Below, piece after piece: positions 25,095 to 35,169 of a DNA stretch of 64,000 nt; the stretch's first letter is position 1, and every line of letters begins with the position of its first letter. The notes beneath the pieces were generated by a model. It was not told the DNA's origin. It saw nothing but the letters and a program-made list of their open reading frames with translations, and did no database searches. The translations under genes and the position numbers were made by a program. The stretch is from Erythrobacter sp. (GTDB taxonomy: Bacteria > Pseudomonadota > Alphaproteobacteria > Sphingomonadales > Sphingomonadaceae): the NCBI GenBank assembly GCA_030148605.1, contig JASBTD010000038.1, positions 1 through 64,000 on the forward strand. Reading direction: 5' to 3'.

Positions 25095-26387
25095 TCACAT
25101 CCACCCGACGATAAAGTGCAGCGTCATTCCCACAAGGCCGCCCACAAGCGTGCCATTGATGCGGATGAATTGCAGGTCGCGGCCCACCGCGCTTTCAATC
25201 CGCCCGGTGATAGTGACAGCATCCCAGCGCTTCACAGTCTCTGAAACCAGCTGAACGATCTCCCCGCCGTAACGCGTCGCAACGCCCACCATGGTTCGCC
25301 GCGCAAGCCGGTTGATCTGTAGCTGCAGTCGCTCATCCTGCTGCAAGGCGCCGCCCATTTCGACCAGCAGCTTGCGCATTTCCTCGCCCAGCGCATTTTC
25401 CGGATCGCGCGCACGCCGGATCAGCGACTGGCGAATGCGCTCCCACACGCCCATCCACCATTCGGCAACCGCCGGGTTCTCGATCAGGTCGCGCTTCATG
25501 CTTTCGATCCGCTCGCGCGTAACGGGATCATGCTGCAGATCATGCGCGAGCTTATCCAGCCCTTCCTCGATTTTGCTGCGGATGGGGTGTTCGGGATCAA
25601 CCAGCACTTCGGCCAACAGCTTGTAGAGCCCGTCGAGCACCGAAGTGGAAATCCGCTCATCGAGCCCGGTCCAGCGCATCACCGCATTGGCGCGCGATTC
25701 GATGATGTCACGCACTGTGTCTTCATTGTCTTCCAGCGTCAGGCCCGCCCAGCGGATGAAGCCATCCATCAGCGGCATGTGCCGCCCGTCGGCAATCGCG
25801 CCTTCGAGCATGCGGCCCAGCAGTGGTGAAACATCGATCTTGGCGAACTGGTTGCCTAGCCCGGTGCGCACCTGATTGCCCAGCCGGTCAGGATCGAGCG
25901 ATTCCAGCACTTCGGCGAGCATTTCGGACACGCCGCCGGTCAACCGTGCGGCCCCGTCCTTGTCGCTGGTCGTGCGCGCCGGATCGGTCAGGAACTCGCC
26001 AATAGCCCTGGCGACATTCATCCCTGCCATGCGCCGCGCGACGACAGCCGGAGTGAGGAAATTCTCGCGCAGGAATTGCGCCATCGTGTCAGCGATCCGG
26101 TCCTTGTTTTCCGGAATGATCGCAGTGTGCGGGATCGGAATGCCTAGCGGGTGGCGGAACAGCGCGGTCACGGCAAACCAGTCTGCCAGCCCGCCCACCA
26201 TCGCCGCTTCGGCAAAGGCGTTGACATAGCCCCAGGCCGGATGGGTGCCGACAAGGCCGTGCGTGGTGAAGAACAGCACCGCCATCGCGCCCAGCAAGCC
26301 GGTGGCGGTCCAGCGCATGCGCCGGGCGCGATCCGCCGTCAGCGGTTCGCCGCCGAATCTGTAGGGAGCAGGTGCGCTGGTCGCCAT
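25095..26387 (-). CDS. DUF445 family membrane protein
   Basis: 430 residues with an N-terminal membrane helix (GLLGAMAVLFFTTHGLVG) and a C-terminal one (GTLVGGLVGMTLHFIVGWM). Family motifs: NAFAEAAMVGGLADWFAVTALFRHPLGIPIPHTAIIPENKDRI, as in the YjiN/DUF445 family. The region between is helical and probably periplasmic or coiled. No function is established for the family. It is upstream of nothing in its own direction and probably a single gene. Confidence 0.88.
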   Translation of the reverse strand: MATSAPAPYRFGGEPLTADRARRMRWTATGLLGAMAVLFFTTHGLVGTHPAWGYVNAFAEAAMVGGLADWFAVTALFRHPLGIPIPHTAIIPENKDRIADTMAQFLRENFLTPAVVARRMAGMNVARAIGEFLTDPARTTSDKDGAARLTGGVSEMLAEVLESLDPDRLGNQVRTGLGNQFAKIDVSPLLGRMLEGAIADGRHMPLMDGFIRWAGLTLEDNEDTVRDIIESRANAVMRWTGLDERISTSVLDGLYKLLAEVLVDPEHPIRSKIEEGLDKLAHDLQHDPVTRERIESMKRDLIENPAVAEWWMGVWERIRQSLIRRARDPENALGEEMRKLLVEMGGALQQDERLQLQINRLARRTMVGVATRYGGEIVQLVSETVKRWDAVTITGRIESAVGRDLQFIRINGTLVGGLVGMTLHFIVGWM

Positions 26388-26417
26388 ACTCAGCCGCCTA
26401 GCACATTGTGCCTGGCA

Positions 26418-29400
26418 TTACTCGGCAGGAGTCGCCTCCGGTCCGCTTTGCGCGCCATGGCCGCGTTCGCTCTCGCCCGGGCGGTAGGTAAGGAAGCGCT
26501 CGCGCATCCATGGGCCGACACGTTTTTCAAGACCGTCTGCCAGGCTGAAGCCAGCCGGCACGATCAGCAGCGTGAGCAGCGTCGACAGGATCAGCCCGCC
26601 TATCACCACCGTGCCCATCGGTGCGCGCCATGCGCCATCGCCGGTGAGCGAAATCGCGGTTGGCACCATGCCCGCAGTCATCGCGACTGTCGTCATCACG
26701 ATCGGTTGCGCACGCTTGTGGCCAGCTTCCATGATCGCATCGAGCTTGCGTGTGCCCCTGGCCATCTCTTCGATCGCAAAGTCAATGAGCAGGATCGAGT
26801 TCTTGGAAACGATACCCAGCAACAGCAATGTCCCGATCAGAACCGGCATCGACAGCGGCTGACCCACCAGCCAGACGAGGAATATCCCGCCCAGTGGCGC
26901 AAGTGCGAGCGAGGTCATATTGACCAATGGGCTCATCAACCGCTTGTAGAGCAAGACCAGCACCGCAAAGACCAACAGGATGCCGGCAACCAGCGCGACC
27001 GAGAAGTTCTCAAGCAGTTCCTGTTGCAGCTCGTCTTCACCCACTGCATCGCGGATTACCCCTTGCGGGAGATCGCGCAAGGTTGGCAGCGCATTGACCT
27101 GTTCCATCGCATTGCCGCGCAGCACGCCTGTGGCCAGGTCTGCGCCGACAAACACGCGGCGGTTCTGGTTATAGCGCTGGATACGCGTCGGCCCGGAACC
27201 AAAGGAGATATCGGCCACAGAGCCAAGCGGCACTGAAGCGCCCGACTGAGTCGGAACCGGCAGGTTCTGCAGCGTGGTGAGGTCGCGCCGATCGCCTTCT
27301 GGCAAACGCACGCGGATCGGGATCTGGCGATCAGAGAGCGAGAACTTGGCAACGTTCTGCTCGATCTCTCCCATAGTGGCGATGCGGATCGTCTGGCTCA
27401 ACGCCACCGTCGAGACACCAAGCTCTGCCAGCAAATCGGTGCGCGGGCGGATGATGATCTCTGGCCGCGGAATATCCGCGCTGATCCGCGGAGCAACGAC
27501 GGAGCTCAGACCCTTCATCTCTTCAACCAATTGCGCGGCGGTGCTGTTAAGCAAGTCCGGATCGGAACCCGCCAGCATGATCGTCAAATCGCGGCCACTG
27601 CCACCGCCGCCGGGGCCGTTCTGGTTCTGGAACCGCACGCGCGCGTCAGGGATCCGGCCAAGCACAGGTGCGAGCTCGCGCTGGAATTCGATCGAGCTAC
27701 GCTCGCGGTCATCCCGCAGCGTGATGTAGATTGTCGCCTGGCCTTCGCGCACACGCTCCAGCGCACGCAGCACTTCCTGCTGCTCATAAAGCAGGTCGGC
27801 AACCTGCTCCGTCACGCGTTCGGTTGTTTCAAGCGTGGTGCCCGGCACCATCTCGATTTCAACCTGCGCGTTCTCATCATCAATCTCCGGATTGAACTGG
27901 AACGGGGTTTGCCCGAACAGCAGGATGGTGAGCAGGAAAGAGAAATAGCCCAGGCACAGCATCCACACGCGATGGTCGAAGAAACGGGCGTAGAGATACT
28001 GCCAGCTTTGCGCCAGCCGCGTGCCGAACATCCGCGTCACAAAGCCAAGCAGCGCAAACAGCAGCAATATGGCGATGAAGCCAAGTGCGGTTGCGATCAC
28101 GAGCTGCAGCAGCAGGATCGGCTTTTCAATCACGTCATAGAAGAAGGAGTGTTCGCTCGGAGCAATCCCACCAGCGATTGTGCTCGCCACGCCAAGCCCG
28201 TCGAGCGCATTAAACGACATGAAGACGGCTGCTCCGGACAAGATCAGCGCCAGAAGCATGACGAAGAATAGCGAAATGACGTAAAGCCAGCGATGCTTCG
28301 GTCCTGGCAGCCCTTCGCGGCGCGCATTCATCTTGCCGCGATTGAGCGACCAGCGCAGGACTTGCATATAGCGGTCCATCCACTTGCCTTCGCCATGCGC
28401 GGCGTGGCCCTTGGCTTCGAGGAAGTAAGCAGCCAGCATCGGCGTGATCATACGCGCGACAGCCAGGCTCATCAGCACGGCGATCACCACGGTCAGGCCG
28501 AAGTTCTTGAAGAACTGCCCCGTCACACCCGGCATCAAGCCCACGGGCAGGAACACTGCAACGATGCAGAAGCTCGTCGCCACCACCGGCAGGCCGATCT
28601 CGTCTGCCGCATCGATCGAGGCCTGATAGGCCGATTTGCCCATGCGCATGTGGCGCACGATATTCTCGATCTCCACGATCGCGTCATCGACCAGCACGCC
28701 TGCGACCAGCCCCAGCGCCAATAGCGAGAGGAAGTTCAGGTTGAACCCCAGCAGATCCATGAACCAGAAAGTCGGGATCGCGGAAAGAGGGATGGCGACG
28801 GCGGAAATCATCGTTGCCCGCCAATCGCGCAGAAAGAAGAACACCACGATCACAGCCAGGATCGCGCCTTCGACCATCGCAGCGATCGAGCTTTCATACT
28901 GGCTTTCAGTGTATTTGACGGTGTTGAAAAGCGGTATGAACTTTACGTTCGGATTGGCTTCCTGGATTTCCGCGATGATCTCTTTCGCTTCATCGAACAC
29001 GGTAACGTCCGAAGCGCCTTTTGCGCGCGACATGAAGAAGTTCACCACTTCCTTGCCGCGCACCTTGCTGATCGAAGTGCGCTCGCTGTAGCCATCGCGC
29101 ACGCGTGCGACATCGGCCAGTTTTACAGAGCTGCCGTTGCCTAGGCGGATCTGGCGCTGTGACAGCTCATAGGCGCTTTCGGTATTGCCGAGCACGCGCA
29201 CCGATTGGCGCGTCCCGCCAACTTCCGCCATGCCGCCCGCGGCATCGATATTGTCAGCACGCAACACCTGATTGATCTGGCTTGCGGTCACGCCGAGCGA
29301 CTGCATTTTCTGCAGGTCCAGCGTTACTTCGATCTCGCGATCAACCCCGCCAAACCGGCCCGCTTCCGCCATGCCGGGGATCGACAGCAGTCGCTTGGCC

Positions 29401-29891
29401 ACAGTGTCATCGATGAACCAGCTAAGCTGTTCGATCGTCATGTCGTCAGCTTCGACGGCATAGATGCCCAGGAAGCCGCCGGCGATGTCCACCCGGCTTA
29501 CGCGCGGCTCCAGAATCCCGTCAGGCAAGCTGCCACGCACTGTGTCGACCGCGTTCTTCACGTCAGCCACGGCAACATTGGGATCAATTCCGATCTCGAA
29601 TTCGACAAAGGTGCTCGAATTGCCTTCGCTGGCAGTCGAGCTGATATTGCGCACGCCATTGAGCGAGCGGACCGCGGATTCAACCTGCTGCGTGATCTGG
29701 TTCTCGATCTCGGTCGGCGCAGCCCCCGGTTGCGAGATGTTCACCTGTACGCCCGGGAATTCGACATCCGGGTTGTTGACCACATCCATCCGCGCAAAGC
29801 TCAGCATGCCGGCGAGCAAGAGCGAAACGAAGATGACCAGCGGTATCGTGGGGTTGCGGATCGACCAGGCTGAAATATTGCGGAAGTTCAC
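26418..29891 (-). CDS. RND efflux transporter permease (AcrB/MdtB type)
   Basis: Proton-driven inner-membrane pump of a tripartite efflux system. 1157 residues, with twelve predicted membrane helices in two halves, periplasmic porter domains and the proton-relay Asp pair in GLVAGVLVDDAIVEIENI. The start NFRNISAWSIRNPTIPLVIF is typical of the HAE-1-like group. It is somewhat longer than AcrB (1049), with an enlarged segment between halves (residues ~500-640) carrying extra membrane helices. The adaptor is encoded 14 bp upstream on the same strand; no outer-membrane TolC partner is nearby. Substrates unknown. Confidence 0.95.
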   Translation of the reverse strand: MNFRNISAWSIRNPTIPLVIFVSLLLAGMLSFARMDVVNNPDVEFPGVQVNISQPGAAPTEIENQITQQVESAVRSLNGVRNISSTASEGNSSTFVEFEIGIDPNVAVADVKNAVDTVRGSLPDGILEPRVSRVDIAGGFLGIYAVEADDMTIEQLSWFIDDTVAKRLLSIPGMAEAGRFGGVDREIEVTLDLQKMQSLGVTASQINQVLRADNIDAAGGMAEVGGTRQSVRVLGNTESAYELSQRQIRLGNGSSVKLADVARVRDGYSERTSISKVRGKEVVNFFMSRAKGASDVTVFDEAKEIIAEIQEANPNVKFIPLFNTVKYTESQYESSIAAMVEGAILAVIVVFFFLRDWRATMISAVAIPLSAIPTFWFMDLLGFNLNFLSLLALGLVAGVLVDDAIVEIENIVRHMRMGKSAYQASIDAADEIGLPVVATSFCIVAVFLPVGLMPGVTGQFFKNFGLTVVIAVLMSLAVARMITPMLAAYFLEAKGHAAHGEGKWMDRYMQVLRWSLNRGKMNARREGLPGPKHRWLYVISLFFVMLLALILSGAAVFMSFNALDGLGVASTIAGGIAPSEHSFFYDVIEKPILLLQLVIATALGFIAILLLFALLGFVTRMFGTRLAQSWQYLYARFFDHRVWMLCLGYFSFLLTILLFGQTPFQFNPEIDDENAQVEIEMVPGTTLETTERVTEQVADLLYEQQEVLRALERVREGQATIYITLRDDRERSSIEFQRELAPVLGRIPDARVRFQNQNGPGGGGSGRDLTIMLAGSDPDLLNSTAAQLVEEMKGLSSVVAPRISADIPRPEIIIRPRTDLLAELGVSTVALSQTIRIATMGEIEQNVAKFSLSDRQIPIRVRLPEGDRRDLTTLQNLPVPTQSGASVPLGSVADISFGSGPTRIQRYNQNRRVFVGADLATGVLRGNAMEQVNALPTLRDLPQGVIRDAVGEDELQQELLENFSVALVAGILLVFAVLVLLYKRLMSPLVNMTSLALAPLGGIFLVWLVGQPLSMPVLIGTLLLLGIVSKNSILLIDFAIEEMARGTRKLDAIMEAGHKRAQPIVMTTVAMTAGMVPTAISLTGDGAWRAPMGTVVIGGLILSTLLTLLIVPAGFSLADGLEKRVGPWMRERFLTYRPGESERGHGAQSGPEATPAE

Positions 29892-29905
29892 TAGGCCTCT
29901 CCGGT

Positions 29906-31093
29906 TTATTCTTGCAGCTGCGGCGCGACCGTTTCGCCATCGGACAGGAACCCGCCAGCGCGCAGCACCACTTGCTCGGTGCCATCAAGCCCGCTGACGA
30001 CAGCAATCCCGCTGTCGGTTACCAGCCCGGTCTCGACACTGCGGCGGCGCGCTTTCTTCTCTTCATCGACTATATAGACGAAGCTGCCCTCCTCGTCAGA
30101 CAGGATCGCGGATTCAGGCAGCATAGGTGCGTTCACGACCCCGCTGCTGATCTCGGCAGTGGCAAAGCCGCCCGGGCGAAGCGCCGGGGAATAGGCGAGC
30201 GCGATACGCACAGTGCCCTGGCGTGTGCGCTCATCGATAAAGGGTTCGATCTGCCAGATTTGCCCTGTGAAGCTCTCATCCGAACCGACCGGCCGGATTG
30301 TCGCTTCGCGGCCAACGTTAAGCCGCGCCAGCTCCGCATCACCAACCTGTGCAAGCACTTCCATTTCGCCGCCCTGGGCAATGCGGAACAAGGGGCCAGA
30401 GCCGGCCCCAACCGTCTGGCCCGGTTCGACGCTGCGTTCGAGCAGCAAGCCGGCCGCCGGTGCGACGATATTCAGCCGCGCATTCCGTGCGAGCAGCTCG
30501 TTATACTGCGCCTCTGCAACAGAAACCCGCGCGCGCGCCGCATCGCGCGTTGCAGTTAGCCGGTCGACATCGGCTTGCGACACAAAGCCACGCTCGACCA
30601 GCTGCAAAGCGCGGTCAAGGTTTGCTTGCGCCAGATTTGCATCCGCCTTTGCCACTTCGATCTGAGCAGCCGCACTGCGTGCCTGTTGCGACTGGACTGA
30701 ACGATCGATCGATGCAAGCACTTGGCCTGCACGGACCCATTGGCCTTGCTCGACCGGCACAAAAACCACCCGCCCGCCTTCGCCGACCACGCCAACCGGC
30801 ATTTCGCGCCGCGCAGCGAGAGTTCCGGTAGCGATCAGCGATCCATCGATCTGCGTGCGCCCCGGCGTGATCACTGTCACACTGGGGGCTTGCGAGCGAT
30901 CATCACCTGCGCCTGCACCCGCAGTTTCGCCGTTGGACAGGAAGAAATAGAGCGCCGCCAAGATTGCCACGATCAAAAGCACCCCAGCAACGAGCCATTT
31001 CAGGCGCGCGGGGCGACGGACTTCGCCGGACAGGTCATAATCCGACTGGATGGATTCTGCGGTCTCGGACCGAATGGTTGATTCGTAATTCAT
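29906..31093 (-). CDS. RND efflux periplasmic adaptor (HlyD/AcrA type)
   Basis: Links the permease to an outer-membrane channel. After a short cytoplasmic tail, a membrane helix (LKWLVAGVLLIVAILAALYFFL) leads to barrel-sandwich (GEGGRVVFVPVEQGQWVRAGQVLASID), alpha-hairpin (~residues 140-200) and beta-barrel domains. The track starts at 31144; the ATG at 31093 (MNYESTIRSETAESIQ) has AAGGAAG upstream, giving 395 residues. First gene of a two-gene operon with the permease. Confidence 0.93.
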   Translation of the reverse strand: MNYESTIRSETAESIQSDYDLSGEVRRPARLKWLVAGVLLIVAILAALYFFLSNGETAGAGAGDDRSQAPSVTVITPGRTQIDGSLIATGTLAARREMPVGVVGEGGRVVFVPVEQGQWVRAGQVLASIDRSVQSQQARSAAAQIEVAKADANLAQANLDRALQLVERGFVSQADVDRLTATRDAARARVSVAEAQYNELLARNARLNIVAPAAGLLLERSVEPGQTVGAGSGPLFRIAQGGEMEVLAQVGDAELARLNVGREATIRPVGSDESFTGQIWQIEPFIDERTRQGTVRIALAYSPALRPGGFATAEISSGVVNAPMLPESAILSDEEGSFVYIVDEEKKARRRSVETGLVTDSGIAVVSGLDGTEQVVLRAGGFLSDGETVAPQLQE

Positions 31094-31301
31094 CGCGCTT
31101 CCTTCTGCGCGCAGTGTGTTATACACATAAGTCACCGCACGCAACTGTTCTTAGTCCCAGCTTTCCGAAGCGACAATGCGCAAGTCGACCAGCGACTTAC
31201 TCTAACGACGAGGGGCTTTGCATCTGGTTCCCCCGATCCTGACAAAAAAGCGGAGCGGCTTTCACCGCCCCGCTTCTGATTTAGCGAATATTTGCCGTGG
31301 T

Positions 31302-31562
31302 TTAGCGCATGCGGCCGCGCTGGACCATATTCACGATACCGAGCAGCACGACAGCGCCGATCGTTGCAGTGATCAGATACATCACCCATCCGGCGTCGGT
31401 TGTGAGGAATCCCGTCACATTGCCGATGCCGCTGCCGATCATGCCGCCGACGATGCCGACGACAATGTTCCAGAAGATGCCCATCGAGGCATCGCGGTTC
31501 ATCACCAGGCTCGCGAGCCATCCTGCGATGCCGCCAAGAATAATCGTTGCAATCCAACCCAT
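31302..31562 (-). CDS. GlsB/YeaQ/YmgE-family small membrane protein
   Basis: 86 residues, three membrane helices: MGWIATIILGGIAGWLASLV, IFWNIVVGIVGGMIGSGIGN, GWVMYLITATIGAVVLLGIVNMV. The glycine-rich pattern and length match the transglycosylase-associated/GlsB family, linked to general stress response. The track begins at 31619, but GAGGAGG lies just before the ATG at 31562. Monocistronic, with the sciP terminator upstream. Confidence 0.9.
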   Translation of the reverse strand: MGWIATIILGGIAGWLASLVMNRDASMGIFWNIVVGIVGGMIGSGIGNVTGFLTTDAGWVMYLITATIGAVVLLGIVNMVQRGRMR

Positions 31563-31666
31563 ATTGAAATCCTCCTCTTCCTGCGCGCCCTTATGCCCCT
31601 GCATCAGGTCAGGATGCAAGTCTGGCTCGGGCGGCAGGGGTGCAGGCCATTGAAACTCGCACGAAA

Positions 31667-31698
31667 AAGGCGCGGGAAGGCCACCCCTCCCGCGCCTT
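31667..31698 (-). terminator. intrinsic terminator after the sciP-like gene
   Basis: AAGGCGCGGGA (31667-31677) and TCCCGCGCCTT (31688-31698) form an 11-bp perfect stem. On the minus strand it is followed by TTTTT, so it terminates the DUF1153 gene that ends at 31724. Confidence 0.88.
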
Positions 31699-31723
31699 GC
31701 GCGTAACTTTATGCTGTCTCAGC

Positions 31724-32023
31724 CTAGTATTTGAGCTGGCGCTCGTAGAGATCGCGATAATGCTGGATGCGCGTGACACGCAGGCCCTGCATGCCGGACC
31801 GGTCGACCGCACGCTGCCACGAAGCAAATTCTTCCAGCGTCAGATTATAGCGCTCAAGCACTTCGTCGATAGTCAGCAGCCCGCCATTGACGGCGGCCAC
31901 GACTTCAGCCTTGCGGCGCACGACCCAACGCTTGGTCTCAGGCGACGGCAAGTCCTCGATCGTCAAGGGCTCACCGAGCGGGCCGATGACCTGTGCAGGA
32001 CGGATATCTTGGTTTTCAATCAT
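31724..32023 (-). CDS. sciP: DUF1153 protein, SciP-like CtrA inhibitor
   Basis: A 99-residue HTH-type protein. QVIGPLGEPLTIEDLPSPETKRWVVRRKAEVVAAVNGGLL, then LERYNLTLEEFASWQRAVDRSGMQGLRVTRIQHYR, match the DUF1153 family. In Caulobacter the member SciP binds the cell-cycle regulator CtrA and blocks transcription of CtrA-dependent genes. This is a strong marker for an alphaproteobacterium. It follows a small unknown gene directly and ends at an intrinsic terminator. Confidence 0.9.
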   Translation of the reverse strand: MIENQDIRPAQVIGPLGEPLTIEDLPSPETKRWVVRRKAEVVAAVNGGLLTIDEVLERYNLTLEEFASWQRAVDRSGMQGLRVTRIQHYRDLYERQLKY

Positions 32024-32326
32024 CTAAATCTCTCGGTCGCCTTCATTCGCGTCACTCTCGGCGAAAATCTCCGTGCCATGACAAGATTTTCGTCCCTCTA
32101 AAGCATCAGGGTTAACAGGCCGTTTGCCTTCTTCGCCTTTCGAAAAATAACCCGCAGCCGCGTCGCCAAAGCTCGCATTGAGCAAGCAGCTGTCCTGCCG
32201 CAAAACCTCGCGCAAATCGCGCGCGGCATTGATCCGCGCGGTCAGCTCGTGCCAGCCGAACGCACGCAAAGCCTTGCCGCGTGGGCGGCCTGAAGCTTCA
32301 ATCGGAGTGACTCGTGTCTCAAACAT
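32024..32326 (-). CDS. hypothetical protein upstream of sciP
   Basis: 100 residues. The N-terminal half (GKALRAFGWHELTARINAARDLREVLRQ) is basic and helical and the C-terminal half is acidic and probably disordered (EGKRPVNPDALEGRKSCHG). No signal peptide. Its stop directly abuts the sciP start, so the two are probably cotranscribed, with the promoter in the divergent 150-bp gap to mnmA. I do not recognise the family. A role near the CtrA circuit is only a guess from position. Confidence 0.6.
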   Translation of the reverse strand: MFETRVTPIEASGRPRGKALRAFGWHELTARINAARDLREVLRQDSCLLNASFGDAAAGYFSKGEEGKRPVNPDALEGRKSCHGTEIFAESDANEGDREI

Positions 32327-32477
32327 CGTGCATGCTGTTTAGCGCACGCCGGTCAAGAACAGGTAAAGCCCGCCTTTACCGAACATTAGGAATGGATAAC
32401 GGGGTCTTGCGCCGCAGAAGGCGGCCGATGTCACGCTGGATTCCGCGCCAGCCAATGTGTATGGGCGCTCCTCAATC

Positions 32478-33632
32478 ATGAGTATCGCGATCGATCTTGC
32501 ACCCGGGCTGACGCCTGAGGCCCTGTTCGACTTGCCTAAGCCGGCGAGCGAAAGCCGCATTGTCGTGGCGATGAGCGGCGGGGTCGATTCGTCAGTCGTG
32601 GCCGCGCTGGCAGCCGCCAGCGGGGCAGAAGTGATCGGGATCACGCTGCAGCTGTATGATTATGGCGCGGCAACAGGGCGCAAGGGTGCATGCTGTGCGG
32701 GTGATGACATCTCGGACGCGCGCAATGTCGCAGACCGACTGGGCATCGCGCATTATGTGTTCGACCATGAAAGTGCGTTCCGCGAAGACGTGGTCGAGCA
32801 GTTTGCAGACGAGTATATGGCAGGCCGCACGCCAGTACCCTGCATCCGCTGCAATATGGGGCCCAAGTTTACGGACCTTTTCACTATGGCGCGCGAGCTG
32901 GGCGCGGATTGCCTCGCAACCGGCCATTACGTGCGCCGGGTAATGGGCGCTGCCGGGCCTGAATTGCACCGCGCGCTCGATCCGGCGCGGGACCAGTCTT
33001 ATTTCTTATACGCCACGACCGAGGACCAGCTTGATTACCTGCGCTTCCCCTTGGGCGGATTGCCTAAAGCGCAGGTGCGCGAACTGGCGGAGCAAGCCGG
33101 TCTGCGCAACGCCGCCAAGCCGGACAGCCAGGACATCTGCTTCGTGCCGGATGGCGACTATGCGAAGATCGTCAAGGCAATGCGGCCTGAAGGCGGGATT
33201 TCCGGCCCGATCGTGCATGCGCAGACCGGCGAAACGCTGGGCGAGCATAAAGGCATCGTGCATTATACTGTCGGCCAGCGCCGCGGGCTTGAGATCGGCG
33301 GACAGGCAGAGCCGCTCTACGTGGTCGGCCTTGACGCCAATGCGCGTGCCGTGATGGTGGGGCCCAAGCGCATGCTGGCCGTCTCCGCAGCCACCATCAT
33401 CGAAACCAACCGCATTGGTCCGCTGCCCGATGCTCCGCTGTCAGCCAAGGTCCGCAGCCTGGCCAAGCCGGTGCCGGTCACGCTCGACGAGCCGCTGGGC
33501 GATGGCGCGACGACAACCATCCGCTTTGCCGAGCCGGAATTCGGCGTGGCGCCGGGGCAGGCCGCAGTGATTTATGCTGGCGAGCGTGTGGTCGGCGGCG
33601 GCTGGATCGAGGAAACGACTAGAGCAGCCTGA
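32478..33632 (+). CDS. mnmA: tRNA-specific 2-thiouridylase
   Basis: Thiolates U34 of tRNAs for Lys, Glu and Gln using ATP and a relayed persulfide. PP-loop [18 protein letters not shown] near residue 30, catalytic Cys in PVPCIRCN, tRNA-recognition GHYVRR and ARDQSYFLY, second Cys in [12 protein letters not shown], and C-terminal beta domain [17 protein letters not shown]. The ATG at 32478 gives 384 residues; the track's 32457 start is also possible. Divergent from the sciP pair. Confidence 0.96.
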   Translation: MSIAIDLAPGLTPEALFDLPKPASESRIVVAMSGGVDSSVVAALAAASGAEVIGITLQLYDYGAATGRKGACCAGDDISDARNVADRLGIAHYVFDHESAFREDVVEQFADEYMAGRTPVPCIRCNMGPKFTDLFTMARELGADCLATGHYVRRVMGAAGPELHRALDPARDQSYFLYATTEDQLDYLRFPLGGLPKAQVRELAEQAGLRNAAKPDSQDICFVPDGDYAKIVKAMRPEGGISGPIVHAQTGETLGEHKGIVHYTVGQRRGLEIGGQAEPLYVVGLDANARAVMVGPKRMLAVSAATIIETNRIGPLPDAPLSAKVRSLAKPVPVTLDEPLGDGATTTIRFAEPEFGVAPGQAAVIYAGERVVGGGWIEETTRAA

Positions 33633-33635
33633 TCG

Positions 33636-33983
33636 TCACTCATCCCATTTCTGCAGCACGCAGCCATAGCCTTCGCGATAGAAAGCCGTGTCTTCGGCGA
33701 TCAGCGGGAAGCGTGCCGTGACAGACCTGGCTTCGGCATCTTCCACCAGCGTCACCAGCTCCATTCCTCCGATCTTGTCCTTCGCGCAGTCTTCCAGGCT
33801 GCGCCCAGCCACGAATCGGCACGAGCATGCCACGCGCGCGGAATAGGCCGTTGCAGCCTGAGTGTAGCCTTGCGCCGGCGCGCGATAGTGCCATGCCAGC
33901 GCCCCAATAAGCGCGAGCAACAAAAGCAAGAGCCACATTCCGCGACTAGTCCCGCCAGTTGATCCTGCTTTCGACTTTACCAT
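33636..33983 (-). CDS. small membrane-anchored hypothetical protein
   Basis: Starting at ATG 33983 (MVKSKAGSTGGTSRGMWLLLLLLALIGALAWHY) gives 115 residues: a short cytoplasmic tail, one membrane helix, then a periplasmic domain with three cysteines (VACSCRFVAGRSLEDCAKD) and a fourth near the end (GYGCVLQ). The AxACSCRFVAGR-x-LEDC pattern lies before a class C beta-lactamase-like gene on the other strand. I recall similar proteins next to such hydrolases in sphingomonads. The start is uncertain; the track's longer start would overlap the divergent gene. Confidence 0.6.
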   Translation of the reverse strand: MVKSKAGSTGGTSRGMWLLLLLLALIGALAWHYRAPAQGYTQAATAYSARVACSCRFVAGRSLEDCAKDKIGGMELVTLVEDAEARSVTARFPLIAEDTAFYREGYGCVLQKWDE

Positions 33984-34032
33984 TGCCAATCCCGCCATTG
34001 CCATCCGAAGGTTTCTGCGCAAGTGAAGCTCC

Positions 34033-35169
34033 ATGAATATGAAGCGGTCGCTGCTCACTATCGCCACTCTCGCTGCACTGCCAGCCCTCTGGTCCTGCGG
34101 CGAGGTGCCACAAGCCCCGCCGCCGCTGACGGAGGCCGCGCTGGCAGCGGTTACTGAAGAGGCTGGCGCGCCGAAGCGCGAGCTGGCGCGCGAGGTTGAC
34201 GATATCTTCCGGCTCGGCGGCCTGGGAGAGACCCGCGCCTTCCTCGTCATGCAGAATGGTTCGATCGCAGCAGAGCGTTATGGCGAAGGTTATGGGCCTG
34301 ACACGCGCTTTGTCAGCTGGTCGATGGCGAAGACTGTCACCGCAGTGATGATCGGCATGCTGGTGGCGGATGGCCGCTTGCGGCTTGATGAGAGCGCGCC
34401 GGTTGAATTGTGGCAGCGCCCGGGCGATCCGCGCGGCGAGATCACCTTGCGCCAGCTGCTGCAGATGCGCAGCGGATTGCGGCACACGGAATCGGGTGAG
34501 CCTCCCTACGAATCGAGCGAAGTGCGCATGCTGTTCCTAGATGGTCGCGACGATATGGCGCGTTGGGCGAAAGAGCAGCCGCTTGAAGCCGAGCCAGGCG
34601 CGAAGTTCGAATATTCGTCCAGCACCAGCGTGATCCTGGCCGATATTGCCGCGCGTGCGCTGACCGATAGCGAAGACCCTGATACGCGCCGCGAGGCGGT
34701 GACAGATTTCCTTGAAGCGCGGCTGTTCGGCCCGCTCGGCATGACAAGCATGGTGCCTGAGTTTGACGCAGCGGGCACGCTGATCGGCGGTTCGCTGATC
34801 CATGGCACTGCCCGCGATTGGGCCAAACTGGGCGAGTTCCTGCGCCGCAAGGGTGAAGGGCCGGGGGGCGAGCAATTGGTGCCCAGCCGCTGGATCGACC
34901 GGATGGTCGCGCCCAGCCCGCGCAGCCCGCACTATGGCCTGCAGACCTGGCTCAACCGTCCGATGAATGATCCGGAGGAAGAGCATCCGCTGTTTCCCGA
35001 TCGTGCGCCGCATTCCATGTTCTCGCTGATCGGACATATGGGGCAGTATGTCCTTGTCTCGCCCGAGCAGCGGCTGACAGTGGTGCGGCTGGGGCATTCG
35101 AACCGCGAAGAGCGCATCGCCATGCTCCAGCAAGTGGCCGATGTGATGGAGCTTTATCCGGTCAGGTGA
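34033..35169 (+). CDS. serine hydrolase, class C beta-lactamase-like lipoprotein
   Basis: Lipoprotein signal with LWSC, then a complete beta-lactamase/DD-peptidase fold: nucleophile SxxK in VSWSMAKT, second motif YSS in FEYSSSTSV, third-motif equivalent HMG in IGHMGQYVLV. 378 residues. Likely periplasmic and membrane-tethered. It may act on peptidoglycan, esters or 6-aminohexanoate-like amides; true beta-lactamase activity is not implied. An intact relative of the truncated gene at 108-1145. Overlaps the converging phzF-like gene by eight bases. Confidence 0.9.
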   Translation: MNMKRSLLTIATLAALPALWSCGEVPQAPPPLTEAALAAVTEEAGAPKRELAREVDDIFRLGGLGETRAFLVMQNGSIAAERYGEGYGPDTRFVSWSMAKTVTAVMIGMLVADGRLRLDESAPVELWQRPGDPRGEITLRQLLQMRSGLRHTESGEPPYESSEVRMLFLDGRDDMARWAKEQPLEAEPGAKFEYSSSTSVILADIAARALTDSEDPDTRREAVTDFLEARLFGPLGMTSMVPEFDAAGTLIGGSLIHGTARDWAKLGEFLRRKGEGPGGEQLVPSRWIDRMVAPSPRSPHYGLQTWLNRPMNDPEEEHPLFPDRAPHSMFSLIGHMGQYVLVSPEQRLTVVRLGHSNREERIAMLQQVADVMELYPVR